64,000 nucleotides of DNA from CATOSD01 sp965226695. Its GTDB lineage: Bacteria; Chloroflexota; Dehalococcoidia; Lucifugimonadales; CATOSD01. A program made the position numbers and the translations under genes. The stretch spans positions 1,116,001 to 1,180,000 of the forward strand of contig OZ245405.1 in the NCBI GenBank assembly GCA_965226695.1, read 5' to 3'. A model generated the notes under the pieces. The model had not been told where the DNA came from, did no database searches, and saw only the letters and a list, made by a program, of their open reading frames with translations. Below are positions 1 through 8,381 of the stretch, one piece after another (within the stretch, counting starts at the first letter, position 1; the number at the start of each line of letters is the position of its first letter).

Positions 1-1
1 C

Positions 2-292
2 TGGCAGGCGCAGAACCTGCTCTACATGACGCGGCTCAGGATAAGCGCCCGAGAGGCCGGCATCGTCGCCGTCACGCGCCAGTCCGAGCGAATCGTCATC
101 CAGTTGCGCGATAGCGTCGGCGGCGCGAGGCCGGCGCTGCAGCGGGCCGTCGGTCGCGCGGTCGAGGTCGGCAACACGCAGCTGCGCATGAGGGTGGACG
201 GCGCCGCCTCCGGCTGGGAGGCCGCGCTCGCCGACGCCGTCCGGCGGCTCGCCGACTTCCGCGCGCGCGTGCTGTCAGCCGGCGCGGCGTAG
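2..292 (+). CDS. mfd: Transcription-repair coupling factor Mfd, C-terminal end (partial)
   Basis: The reading frame is open from base 2 and ends at 292, giving the last 96 residues of a longer protein whose start lies outside the window. The stretch reading LLYMTRLRISAREAGI followed by a basic, Arg-rich tail resembles the C-terminal regulatory (TRCF/D7) domain of Mfd, the ATP-dependent translocase that removes stalled RNA polymerase and recruits UvrA. No helicase motifs are in view, so the call rests on the C-terminal domain alone. The in-frame ATG at 26 is internal, not the start. Confidence 0.6.
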   Translation, partial: WQAQNLLYMTRLRISAREAGIVAVTRQSERIVIQLRDSVGGARPALQRAVGRAVEVGNTQLRMRVDGAASGWEAALADAVRRLADFRARVLSAGAA

Positions 293-360
293 CACGATCT
301 CTACAGGAACGTGCTAGAATAGCCAATCAATGTGAGCTTTAGCGATAGTGGGGACCAATA

Positions 361-1134
361 GTGGTATTCGACGCCATCCGCAATGCAATGACTGAACCCG
401 GCCGCAGTCTTGCAGAAACTTCGACGGTCGAATTGGTGACAAATCAGGACATTCTGCCTGCGATCATAAAGCTCATTGAGGACGCAAGTGAAAGAGTGAT
501 TCTGGTTTCCCCGTACAACAAGTACACGAACCATCTACGAAATGAGGTGAAGCGGGCAGCCCAAAAGCTTGACGTGACTGCGGTTTGCCGAAAGGAACAG
601 GAGAAAGATGAGAAGGAGCACATCGAGCAACTGATTGAATGGGGAGCCGATGTCTACCTAGTGGAGCGACTTCACGCCAAGATCTTTGCCAACGAAGAGC
701 AAGTAATTGTCACGTCAATGAATCTCCACAGTTCTTCTGACCGAGACTCAACTGAGATAGCAGTCCGGATTTCCGACCGCGTTTTACATAAGGAGATTAT
801 TGATTTCATCGAGGACAAAGTGACAGTAGGAATCAAGCCTCTGGAGGCTCCCAATAGAGCCTCACAGGCTAGAGCGGCGAAGGCAACTACGAAGACAAGA
901 AAAGCGGCCCGCCCGCCGAGGTCTACTGCCCAGGGCCACTGCATAAGGTGCGGGCAGGGAGTTGCGCTAAATCTCGATCGACCGCTGTGCGACGACTGCT
1001 ACCCGAAGTGGGCGGAATACAAAAAGTTGGACTATGCGGAGAATTTCTGCATATCCTGCGGCCAGCAACGTAAGAACATAAGCTACGCCAAACCGCGATG
1101 CCTCAGGTGTTGGCGTGAGCAGGAAAAGTCCTGA
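361..1134 (+). CDS. Phospholipase D-like domain protein with C-terminal zinc-ribbon pairs
   Basis: 257 residues from a GTG start that follows a GTGGGGA Shine-Dalgarno-like stretch. Residues about 22-155 form a PLD-like domain: an HxK pair is visible at H105/K107 (LHAKIF), followed by VIVTSMNLHSSS, the usual second half of an HKD active site. The canonical Asp after HxK is not obvious (Glu is present). A Lys/Arg/Ala-rich linker leads to two CxxC...CxxC units (about 193-215 and 229-250) that look like zinc ribbons. Such single-HKD proteins act on phosphodiester bonds, often as nucleases, and usually dimerise; the ribbons suggest nucleic acid binding. The codons are less GC-rich than the neighbours, hinting at transfer. 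Substrate unknown. Confidence 0.7.
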   Translation: MVFDAIRNAMTEPGRSLAETSTVELVTNQDILPAIIKLIEDASERVILVSPYNKYTNHLRNEVKRAAQKLDVTAVCRKEQEKDEKEHIEQLIEWGADVYLVERLHAKIFANEEQVIVTSMNLHSSSDRDSTEIAVRISDRVLHKEIIDFIEDKVTVGIKPLEAPNRASQARAAKATTKTRKAARPPRSTAQGHCIRCGQGVALNLDRPLCDDCYPKWAEYKKLDYAENFCISCGQQRKNISYAKPRCLRCWREQEKS

Positions 1135-1204
1135 CGGGGGGCGACGAGGCAGGGAGAGCCCGGAGCCGACGCTGCGTCGGGGGTGGGGACTGAGCAGTCC
1201 TCCA

Positions 1205-1224
1205 GGGCGGTTCGCGAACCGCCC
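1205..1224. repeat. Perfect 20-bp palindrome between convergent genes
   Basis: GGGCGGTTCGCGAACCGCCC is perfectly self-complementary. It lies between the ends of the PLD-like gene and the minus-strand HAD gene, so it could act as a two-way terminator stem, although no T-run follows. It resembles short GC-rich dispersed palindromes; a related one is at 29878-29898. Confidence 0.6.
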
Positions 1225-1242
1225 CTACGTTGGGCGACAGCG

Positions 1243-1971
1243 TCAGTGCGAGGCGCCGCCCTCGCGGGCCAGGGACTCCAGCAGCGCCAGCAGCTCGGGC
1301 AGCGCCTCGATGCGGTGGCAGTGGGTAACGCCGGAGTGGTTGCCGTCCCGGTCCAGCAGCACCGGCGTGATGCCGACGCGGCGCGCGCCTTCCACGTCCG
1401 ACTCGAGCTGGTCGCCAACGTGTACGACCTCGCGCGGCTCCGCGTTCGCCCTGCGCAGCGCCTCCCGGAAGATGGGCGCGTGCGGCTTTTCCGACCGGGC
1501 CTCTATCGACGTCACCGCGAAATCGACCCGACCTTCCAGTCCGAAGTCCGCCAGAATCTCGCCGCTACCACGGTTCATGTTGGTCACCACACCCAGCGTC
1601 AGGCCCCGCGACCTGAGCGTCTCCAGCGTGGGAGCCACGTCATCGAACAGGGCCATGGCGTAGGGCACCTGCCGGACCCGCCGCCAGATCTGCGCCGCCC
1701 GCTCCACTGTCACCTCGACGTCCGAGCCCTTCAGCACGCGCTGCTCGTACCCCGCGAAGAAGTCCTCGCGCTCGGCGTCGCTGAGCGAGCGTAGCGGCCT
1801 GACCCGGTTCTGCTCCGCCATGAATGTGTCGGCCAGCCTGTAGCCCCGCAGGATTCCGTCCGGCGTCACGCTGATGCCGAAGTCCGCGCAGGCGGTGGAC
1901 TGGATCTCATATCTTGAGGGTTTGAAACCCGCGAGGGTACCGTACAGATCGAAGAAAACCGCGCCAATCAT
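1243..1971 (-). CDS. HAD-superfamily hydrolase
   Basis: 242 residues. The ATG at 1971 is chosen because the protein then opens with MIGAVFFDLYGTL, HAD motif I with the nucleophile Asp8 and a D-x-Y-G-T pattern as in haloacid dehalogenase-type members. Motif II is visible as GVVTNMN and motif IV as HVGDQLESDVEGARRVG. An open frame extends about 58 codons upstream but has no family similarity and overlaps the neighbouring gene. The protein is probably a phosphatase or dehalogenase acting on a small soluble metabolite; the substrate cannot be read from sequence. It is divergent from the AIR-synthase-like gene at 2027. Confidence 0.85.
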   Translation of the reverse strand: MIGAVFFDLYGTLAGFKPSRYEIQSTACADFGISVTPDGILRGYRLADTFMAEQNRVRPLRSLSDAEREDFFAGYEQRVLKGSDVEVTVERAAQIWRRVRQVPYAMALFDDVAPTLETLRSRGLTLGVVTNMNRGSGEILADFGLEGRVDFAVTSIEARSEKPHAPIFREALRRANAEPREVVHVGDQLESDVEGARRVGITPVLLDRDGNHSGVTHCHRIEALPELLALLESLAREGGASH

Positions 1972-2026
1972 CACCGCGCTATGATAGCATCGGCGGCGTT
2001 CCCAGAACAGACGTGAGGTGCGCGCT

Positions 2027-3040
2027 ATGCTCGCTGGAAAGCTACCCCTTGACATGCTGACAGAGTTGCTCGGCAAGATCGAGCGCGTCGACTCTCGCGT
2101 CGTGCTGGGCGCGAGCCCGGGCGAGGACGCCGCGCTCATCGACATGGGCGACCGCTACCTGGTGGCCAAGTCCGACCCGATTACATTCGCGACCGATCTC
2201 ATCGGCTGGTACCTGGTACAGGTCAACGCGAACGACCTGGCCGTCATGGGGGCCACGCCACGCTGGCTCATGGCGACCCTGCTGCTGCCGGAGGGCGTGT
2301 CCGAGGCCGAAGTGCGCGCCATATTCGACCAGCTGCTCGACGCCTGCCGCTCCCACGGTATTGCGCTCATCGGCGGGCACACCGAGGTCACCCACGGCCT
2401 GCCGCGCCCCATCGCGGTCGGCGCGCTGCTGGGCGAGGCGGCCAAGTACGAGGTGGTGCTCACGTCGGGCGCGCGGCCGGGCGACAGCGTGGTGCTGACA
2501 AAGGGCATCGCTATCGAAGGCACAGCGATTCTGGCGCGCGAGGCCGGGGCCGAGCTCGCCGCGGCGGGCGTCCCGCCTCGTCTGGTCGAAGAGGCCAGGG
2601 AGATGCTCTTCTCCCCGGGCATCAGCGTCAGGAAAGACGCGGAAGTCGCGCGCATGGCGGTACCTGTGCACGCGATGCACGACCCGACAGAGGGCGGGTT
2701 GGCCACGGCGCTGCGAGAGCTTGCCGTGGCCGCTGGCGTGGGGCTGGAGTTGGAGCTGGCAGCGATTCCAGTTCTGCCGGCTTGCCGCGCCTTCTGCGAC
2801 GCCCTGGGCCTGGACCCACTGGGGCTGATAGCCTCGGGCGCGCTGCTGGCAACCGTCGCGTCCGAAGACGCCGCGCCGCTCATCGAGGCGCTGGACGTCG
2901 AAGGCATCCCCGCGTGGGAGATTGGCCGGGTTACGCCGGCGGACGAGGGGCTTACGTTGCGGACGCCGTCAGGGACAGCGCTGCTACCGGAGTTCGAGAG
3001 GGACGAACTGGCTCGTTACTTCGGCGGAACTGAGGCGTAG
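2027..3040 (+). CDS. AIR synthase-related (HypE/PurM-fold) protein
   Basis: 337 residues starting at ATG 2027, six bases after GAGGTG; an in-frame GTG at 2018 is possible but overlaps that ribosome site. The N-terminal half (GEDAALIDMGDRYLVAKSDPI, then VNANDLAVMGATPRWLMATLLLP) and the GGHTEVT loop are typical of the PurM/HypE/SelD/ThiL ATP-binding fold. The C-terminal half has HDPTEGGLATALRELA. It lacks a SelD-type Cys/Sec motif near the N-terminus and the C-terminal PRIC-like tail used by HypE for cyanide transfer, and no hyp or hydrogenase genes are near. The ATP-dependent reaction is therefore unknown. Confidence 0.8.
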   Translation: MLAGKLPLDMLTELLGKIERVDSRVVLGASPGEDAALIDMGDRYLVAKSDPITFATDLIGWYLVQVNANDLAVMGATPRWLMATLLLPEGVSEAEVRAIFDQLLDACRSHGIALIGGHTEVTHGLPRPIAVGALLGEAAKYEVVLTSGARPGDSVVLTKGIAIEGTAILAREAGAELAAAGVPPRLVEEAREMLFSPGISVRKDAEVARMAVPVHAMHDPTEGGLATALRELAVAAGVGLELELAAIPVLPACRAFCDALGLDPLGLIASGALLATVASEDAAPLIEALDVEGIPAWEIGRVTPADEGLTLRTPSGTALLPEFERDELARYFGGTEA

Positions 3041-3054
3041 CCGGGCTAACCGGG

Positions 3055-3780
3055 TCAGCCGGCGGCGTCCGGCTCCAGCAGGCCCTCGGCGCGAGCCAGT
3101 CGCTTCTCGGTGAGCAGGCTCCACGGCGGATGCGCCTCGTCGCACTCGGTGGTGGAGTACTCCATCTGCAGGGTTACGTGGGTAATGCCGTATCTACCCT
3201 TGACCACCTCCCGCAGCCTGTTCAGCAGGGCGTCGAAGCCGCCGTGGTAATTCCGGTCCACAAGCACGTGCGCGCTCAACGCGTCGTAGCCCGACGAGAT
3301 AGTCCATACGTGAAGGTCGTGGACAATCGTAACGCCCTCCACGCCCTCGATGTGCGGCACGTCCACGAATCGGTTGTAAGCCTCGATGAGGATGTACCCG
3401 GCGGCGACCCACAGGCTGACCGCGTTGAATAGCGCCGCCAGAATCTCGGTGCGGTAGAAGCCGAACGTGCGCTCCGCCGTAGGGCCCTTGTCTGCCAGCC
3501 ACGTGACCAGCAGTGCCAGCGCGATAGCCGCGGCGTTCGTCGCCATGTGACCGGCGTCCGCTACCAGCGCCAGGCTGCCCGACAATATGCCGCCCACAAT
3601 CTCGGCGAACATGTAGGTGGTGATGAGCACCAGGCCTATGAACAGGCTGCGCCGGCTGGCGAATCACAGCTCGTCGTGGTGATCGTGCCCAGCGTGGCCG
3701 TGGTCGTCATGTCCGCCGTGGTCATCGTGGTCGCCGTGGTCGTGGTCGCCGTGGCTGGCGTGGCTGGCGTGGCCGTAGAT
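3055..3780 (-). pseudogene. Decayed cation diffusion facilitator (CDF zinc/cobalt transporter)
   Basis: Reading leftward from about 3780, one frame encodes a His/Asp/Gly-rich N-terminus (HGDHDHGDHDDHGGHDDHG), then a TGA at 3666-3664, then in the same frame a CDF membrane region (LVLITTYMFAEIVGGILSGSLALVADAGHM) and the cytoplasmic end (VHDLHVWTISSGYDALSAHV). Three faults are visible: no usable start codon before the His-rich stretch, the in-frame TGA, and loss of about 100 residues between AYNRFVDVPHIEG and VHDLHVWT, where transmembrane helices IV-VI belong. CDF proteins export Zn, Co or Cd. Initiation at GTG 3630 would give 191 residues but no working transporter. Confidence 0.75.
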
Positions 3781-3879
3781 TAGAGTAAAGCAGCACGAAT
3801 AAAGTGTGAAGATAAAATTTTGGATAACAGGCCGTATGGTACAATCGCTCCCGCCCCACTCCACATTCGAGGTGTCGAC

Positions 3880-5571
3880 GTGAACAACGGCTGGCGCGAG
3901 CACGCAGGCAGTCCCTTTGTCCCATTCAAGAAGTCCGCCGCTGGCTCGCGCGGCATGGTGGCTTCCAACCACCCCATGGCGTCGGCGGCGGGCGCGGAGA
4001 TGCTGGCGATGGGCGGCAACGCCGTGGATGCGGCCGTCGCGACCGCGTTCGCGCTCACAGTGGTCGAGCCGATGATGGTCGGCATCTTCGGCGCCGGCAT
4101 GGTGAACTATTACGACGCATCCTCCGGTGAGTCCATTACCATCGACAACTACGCCGTAGCGCCCGCGGCGGCATCCGAGCGCATGTACGAGCCGGTCTCG
4201 GACACCTGGCCCGACTACCTGGAGGCCGCCGGACGCAAGAACCGGCTCGGATACCTGGCGGTCGGCGTGCCGGGCAATCTCAAGTGCTGGTGCCACCTGA
4301 TCGAGAGCTACGGCAGGCTCGACCTGGACACCGTGATGCAGCCCGCCATACGTTACGCCGAGAGGGGCTTTCCGGCGAGCGCCTACCTGGTCAAGATAAT
4401 CGCCGACAACCGGGAAGACCTGGCGCGCTTTCCCGCCACGAAAGAGGTGTTTCTGCCGGGCGGCGAACCGCCCTCCGTGGGACAGGCCGTCGTTCGCAAG
4501 GACTACGCGCGCACGCTCCGGCGGATCGCCGAAAACGGCTCGGATGAACTGTACGGCGGCGAGTTGGGCCGCACGGTAGCCGAGGACATGCGGGCCAACG
4601 GCGGGATCATCACACAGGACGACCTGCGCTCCTACGAGATCAAGTACCGTCAGCCGGTGCGGGGCAGCTACCGCGGGCGGGACATCGTGGCTGTGGGACC
4701 TACCAGCTCCGGCGGCGTGCACATAGTCCAAGCGCTCAACATCCTGGAAGGGTTCGACGTGGGCGCGATGGGTTATGGCACCGGCGCATCAGCGCACGTG
4801 CTGGCCGAGGTGCTCAAGATCGCCTTTGCGGACAGGTTCGAGTACCTGGGCGATCCCGACTTCGTGGAGGTGCCGGTAGAGTGGCTGACCTCCAAGCGAT
4901 ACGCCGACCTGAGAAGAGGGGAGATAGACCTTGACCGCGCGGGCTCCTACGCCGCTGGCGAGGTGACGGCGGTGCTCGGAGAGTCTAGAGACACCACCCA
5001 CTTCACCGTGGCCGACGGCGAGGGCAACGTCGTCTCCATGACGCAGACCATACACGAGGCCTTCGGTTCGAAGGTAACGGTCCCGGGGACGGGTATGCTG
5101 CTGAACAACAACATGTACATTTTCGATCCGCACCCGGGCACGGCGAACTCGATCGCGCCGGGCAAGCGGATGCTCTCCAGCATGTCTCCCACCGTCGTGC
5201 TGGAAAACGGACGCCCCCTGTTCGCGCTCGGGACGCCCGGCGGAACGCGCATCTTCGCGTCGGTGCTGCAGGCCATAGTGAACGTGCTCGACCACGGCAT
5301 GAGCCTGCAAGAGGCGGTCGAGGCGCCCCGCGTCTGGACTCAAGGGCAGCAGTTCGAGGTCGAGGAGGGTGTATCCGCGGCCACCAGGAAGGCTCTGGCG
5401 TCGAAGGGCCACGACGTGAGCGTAGTGGCCCGCGTTGCGGGCGGCATGAACGGAGTGATGTTCGACCACGCCGCCGGCCAGATCTACGGCGCGGCCTGCT
5501 GGCGTGCGGACGGCTCGCCTGTGGGCGTCTCCGGCGGCCCCGCCCGCCAGGACGTGGACTACGGCGTGTAG
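3880..5571 (+). CDS. Gamma-glutamyltransferase family protein
   Basis: 563 residues from GTG 3880, seven bases after GAGG; an upstream in-frame extension overlaps the transporter remnant and has no family match. The Ntn-hydrolase fold is clear: MVASNHPMASAAGAEMLAMGGNAVDAAVATAFAL near the N-terminus and the autocleavage/nucleophile site DTTHFTVADGEGN with Thr372. Later come the NNNMYIF stretch, SSMSPTVVL and LGTPGG. Members cleave gamma-glutamyl or similar acyl bonds after self-processing into two subunits. No clear Sec signal is seen, so it is probably cytoplasmic. A second, diverged member lies at 49434-51200. A -10-like TACAAT lies at 3840-3845. Confidence 0.9.
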   Translation: MNNGWREHAGSPFVPFKKSAAGSRGMVASNHPMASAAGAEMLAMGGNAVDAAVATAFALTVVEPMMVGIFGAGMVNYYDASSGESITIDNYAVAPAAASERMYEPVSDTWPDYLEAAGRKNRLGYLAVGVPGNLKCWCHLIESYGRLDLDTVMQPAIRYAERGFPASAYLVKIIADNREDLARFPATKEVFLPGGEPPSVGQAVVRKDYARTLRRIAENGSDELYGGELGRTVAEDMRANGGIITQDDLRSYEIKYRQPVRGSYRGRDIVAVGPTSSGGVHIVQALNILEGFDVGAMGYGTGASAHVLAEVLKIAFADRFEYLGDPDFVEVPVEWLTSKRYADLRRGEIDLDRAGSYAAGEVTAVLGESRDTTHFTVADGEGNVVSMTQTIHEAFGSKVTVPGTGMLLNNNMYIFDPHPGTANSIAPGKRMLSSMSPTVVLENGRPLFALGTPGGTRIFASVLQAIVNVLDHGMSLQEAVEAPRVWTQGQQFEVEEGVSAATRKALASKGHDVSVVARVAGGMNGVMFDHAAGQIYGAACWRADGSPVGVSGGPARQDVDYGV

Positions 5572-6125
5572 CCTAGCCCGTCCAAGAGTCCTCTCCCTTA
5601 ACCCTCTCCCGCCAAGGCAGGGGAGCGAGCCTGTTTCAGATTACTAGGTGCGCCCAAAACCGTCTCCCTCGCGAACAGCCTGCCCCCGCGCTCGACTCTG
5701 AACCTACCGCCATCGCCTTGCGTTCGCCTTATTGCTTAGCCAATGTCCACCGGACGCCCCAACGCACACCCCGGCGACACGACCTCGCCCAAACCCGACC
5801 CACTCGCTCCCGGTTCCCGAAAAAAGTGTCACCCTCCCGCGCCATCCGTTCCCCGGCTCTGACCCATCCAACCCCACACACGACCCACGTCGTCCCCACG
5901 TCTGCACCATTTCTACCCACCAATCCGCCCCGACCCCGCAATTTCGCCCAAATCCACCGCCTAGTTGCAAAAGAAGGCCTCGTTGGAGCCAGCTGTAAAG
6001 CTGGCTATGATGGTAGGTAACAACAACAACCCATCACCAACGAGGTGCGACTATTATGCAGCAGGGTACGCTTCTTTTCCACTACGCAGAGGAGAACGAG
6101 TCCACAGGGATGACAGCCTGGCCTG

Positions 6126-6144
6126 CCCTGAGCCTGCCGAAGGG
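6126..6144. repeat. Short dispersed repeat (CCTGAGCCTGCCGAAGGG type) at the transposase frame break
   Basis: CCCTGAGCCTGCCGAAGGG at 6126-6144 encodes PEPAEG in the transposase frame. It lies exactly where the expected N-terminal frame (ATG 6056) and the body frame diverge, so its insertion probably caused the shift. Very similar short sequences occur scattered in many bacterial genomes; that statement is from memory, not a search. Confidence 0.5.
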
Positions 6145-6617
6145 TCGGGGTTGCCGGCATACCTGGACCTGGCCTCTGTTGCGCGACTGGGGGAGTCGGT
6201 GCGCAGTCACGTGGGAGTGAGAGAGGGCGCTCAGGGATGGACAGGCGCCCAGATGGTGACGGCGCTGATGATGCTCAACCTGGCCGGAGGGGAGTCGGTA
6301 GATGACCTGCGGCTGCTGGAGAAGGACGAGGGACTGGGCAGGGCGCTGCTCACCGCGGAGACTCACGGGATGCGGCGGGCGGAGCGCAGGGCACAGCGCA
6401 GAAGGTGGCGTAAGGAGCGTAGCCGTTTGGTGCCGTCGCCCACGGCGGTGTTCAGGTATCTGGACCGTTTCCACGACGAGGCTGAGGAGTCCAGGAGACG
6501 GTCTCGCGAGGCGTTCATACCGGCGTCCAACGACGCGCTGAGAGGGCTTGGGAAGGTCAACGCGGACCTGGTCAGGTTCGCAGGCGGCCATACTGGGCAC
6601 ACCGAGGCGACATTGGA

Positions 6618-6636
6618 CCCCGTATCGAGTACGGGG
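6618..6636. repeat. 19-bp palindrome CCCCGTA-N5-TACGGGG, copy 1
   Basis: A 7-bp perfect stem with loop TCGAG inside the transposase gene. It encodes DPVSSTGQ just before the catalytic MDATLIG strand. The same stem recurs at 6784-6802 and 6880-6898, in the opposite orientation as judged by the loop. Confidence 0.8.
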
Positions 6637-6783
6637 CAGGCTATGGACGCCACGCTGATAGGTACGCACAAGCGGCAGGCGTGCTACTGCTACAAAAAGC
6701 ACAAGGCATACCAGCCGCTGACCACCTACTGGCATGAGGCGGACCTTGTGGTGCACTCCGAGTTCAGAGACGGCAACGGCCTG

Positions 6784-6802
6784 CCCCGTACTGGATACGG
6801 GG
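6784..6802. repeat. 19-bp palindrome CCCCGTA-N5-TACGGGG, copy 2
   Basis: Loop CTGGA. The insert encodes LPRTGYGV between EFRDGN and VPAGYEQLRVLKE, two segments that are normally contiguous in IS1380 transposases, so it reads as an insertion into a conserved block. Confidence 0.8.
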
Positions 6803-6879
6803 TGCCTGCGGGCTACGAGCAGCTCAGGGTGTTGAAGGAGTCGCTGGAGTGTTTGCCCCCAGGCGTGAGCAAGAGCCTG

Positions 6880-6898
6880 CCCCGTACTCGATACGGGG
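6880..6898. repeat. 19-bp palindrome CCCCGTA-N5-TACGGGG, copy 3
   Basis: Loop CTCGA. The insert encodes LPRTRYGV directly before MRSDSAGYQ, the strand with the second catalytic Asp, replacing the expected strand sequence there. Confidence 0.8.
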
Positions 6899-8381
6899 TG
6901 ATGATGAGGTCTGACTCGGCGGGCTACCAGAAGGAGCTGTTGAAGTACTGCGCAGAGGGAAGGGATGAGCGGTTCGGAGTGATCGAGTTCTGTGTGGGAG
7001 TGAACGTGATGTCCGAGTTCAGGGCGGCGGTGAGTGAGGTCGAGGAGGAAGGATGGCACGACCTGTACAGGACCGAGGGTGAGCATCGAGAGGCCACAAG
7101 ACGGCAGTACGCCGAGGTGTGCTACGTGACCGGTTGGACGGGATACAGCAAGAACAGTCCCGACTACAGGTTCATCGCGATAAGGGAGCGTCTGATGAAC
7201 CCGCCGCTGTTCGACGTGGATGGGGAGAAGTTGTCGGTTCCCATTATGGAGATGGGGAACGGCAAATGGTACAAGGTGACAGGGATGGTGACGAACCGAG
7301 AGTTGCCTGGGGATGAGCTGGTCCGGTGGTACAGGCAGAGGTGTGGCAAGGGTGAGGAGGTGCATTCGGTGCTGAAGGAGGACCTTGCGGGGGGCAGGCT
7401 GCCGTCGGGGAAGTTCGGGTCGAACGCGGCGTGGTGGGCGATAGTGGTGATGGCGTTCAATCTGAACTCGGCGATGAAGCAGTTGGTGCTGGGGGAAGAG
7501 TGGGTGAGCAGGCGTCTGAAGGCGGTGCGCTTCGGGATCATCTGCGTTGCCGGGCGAGTGGTCAGACACGCAAGGAGGCTCATCATCCGTCTCGCGAGAG
7601 GGCACCCAACCTATGACCTGCTCATCAATGCGCGTCGCAGGATACAGGCCCTGGCAAACACGCCGCTCAGAGCCTGACTCTCCCGAGGAGTTCGCCCACA
7701 CTCGAGGCGACTGAACCGAAGTCGCCGGTCTCGCCACGTCCGAAAGTCCCCCGGTACGCCTCCCGAACCAGCTCGGGAACCCCTCGACCGTCCATGACAT
7801 GGCATGGAGCCTGTCAGTGCCAACCTACGGCCCTAAACCACACATTCACCCTCGCCACCCCACCACAAACCTCCCCCGCTAAAGTCAGGCGGTGGATTTG
7901 GGTTTCGCCACCCCTCTTGAAACATACGCACATACGTGCTATCCTTGCCCACGCGAGGAACCGGCCCCGCGGCCCGGAAACCCTACCCTCAAACGGGGTA
8001 AGGCCCCAGGCATCCGTAGGGGCGTCCCTTGTGGGCGCCCTGTGGCAGTGAAGACACGGCTGAGTGACCCTGTCCTCCTCTGCCACGCGGCGCCACTTTT
8101 GTGTCCCAACAACCCGCGCCGGCATTACAGATTCGCGCGGGACCGGCGACACCTTCAGCTAGGAGGCGCACAGAATGTCGCAGAAACGAACAGACTTCTC
8201 GCTTTCGCGGGAACAACGGTGTTGGCGGTACCTGGTAATCTGAAACAGGCTCCAGGGGAGCGTAGTAGTTCGCCACCTACCCCATCCCCCAGTGTGCTAA
8301 GATTGCTTCGCGGCCGGTACGGGCCGATGACTACGCACGCGGCTGAGCCGGACCACAGAACGTTTACGTCAAGGAGTAGGC

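Larger units (their letters stand above)
5965..7677 (+). pseudogene. IS1380-family DDE transposase, probably inactive
   Basis: The frame encodes an IS1380-type transposase: MDATLIGTHKRQACYCYKKHKAYQPL (first catalytic Asp), HSEFRDGN, RSDSAGYQKELLKYCAEG (second Asp) and YRQRCGKGEEVHSVLKEDLAGGRLPSGKFGSNAAWWA (Glu region). Two oddities argue against activity. The natural start appears to be ATG 6056 (after GAGGT), but that is in another frame; the frames meet at a short CCTGAGCCTGCCGAAGGG repeat at 6127-6144. In addition, three palindromic 19-bp inserts add 8-10 residues each beside the catalytic strands (DPVSSTGQA, GLPRTGYG, SLPRTRYGV). The tail up to the right inverted repeat is non-coding. Confidence 0.75.
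5947..7902 (+). mobile_element. IS1380-family insertion sequence, 1956 bp
   Basis: Both ends are defined by a perfect 16-bp inverted repeat: CCCAAATCCACCGCCT at 5947-5962 and its reverse complement at 7887-7902. TTTCG is duplicated on both sides (5942-5946 and 7903-7907). Removing the element plus one duplication restores the sequence seen uninterrupted in copy B near 59690, so this is a genuine insertion event into a pre-existing repeat. The single gene inside is an IS1380-type DDE transposase. A small hairpin (AGCCAGC and GCTGGCT arms) lies in the leader near 5987-6006. Confidence 0.9.
5627..8252. repeat. MITE-like non-coding element, copy A, interrupted by an IS1380-type insertion
   Basis: The left end GAGCCTGTTTCAGATTAC at 5627 is inverted at 8235-8252 (GTAATCTGAAACAGGCTC). 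Without the insertion at 5947-7902 and one 5-bp duplication, the element is about 665 bp and matches copy B (59368-60047) along its length: for example the run from TAGGTGCGCCCAAAACCGTC on the left arm, and CTTGAAACATACGCACA and CAGCTAGGAGGCGCACAGAA on the right arm. No convincing gene is present in the arms (5627-5946 and 7903-8252). Terminal inverted repeats without a transposase suggest a non-autonomous mobile element. Confidence 0.75.

Noticed and set aside
3664..3666. In-frame TGA of the CDF transporter as a third selenocysteine codon
   Set aside because: The site is between the His-rich segment and helix I, where the family has no Cys/Sec. The gene also lacks a start and three helices, so decay explains it better.
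3820..3879. Upstream extension of the first gamma-glutamyltransferase
   Set aside because: The 20 extra codons do not look family-like and have no ribosome site; GTG 3880 does.
6082..7800. A 572-codon open frame antisense to the transposase
   Set aside because: It shows no protein-like pattern and is a codon-bias shadow of the IS1380 gene, rich in Arg, His and Pro.
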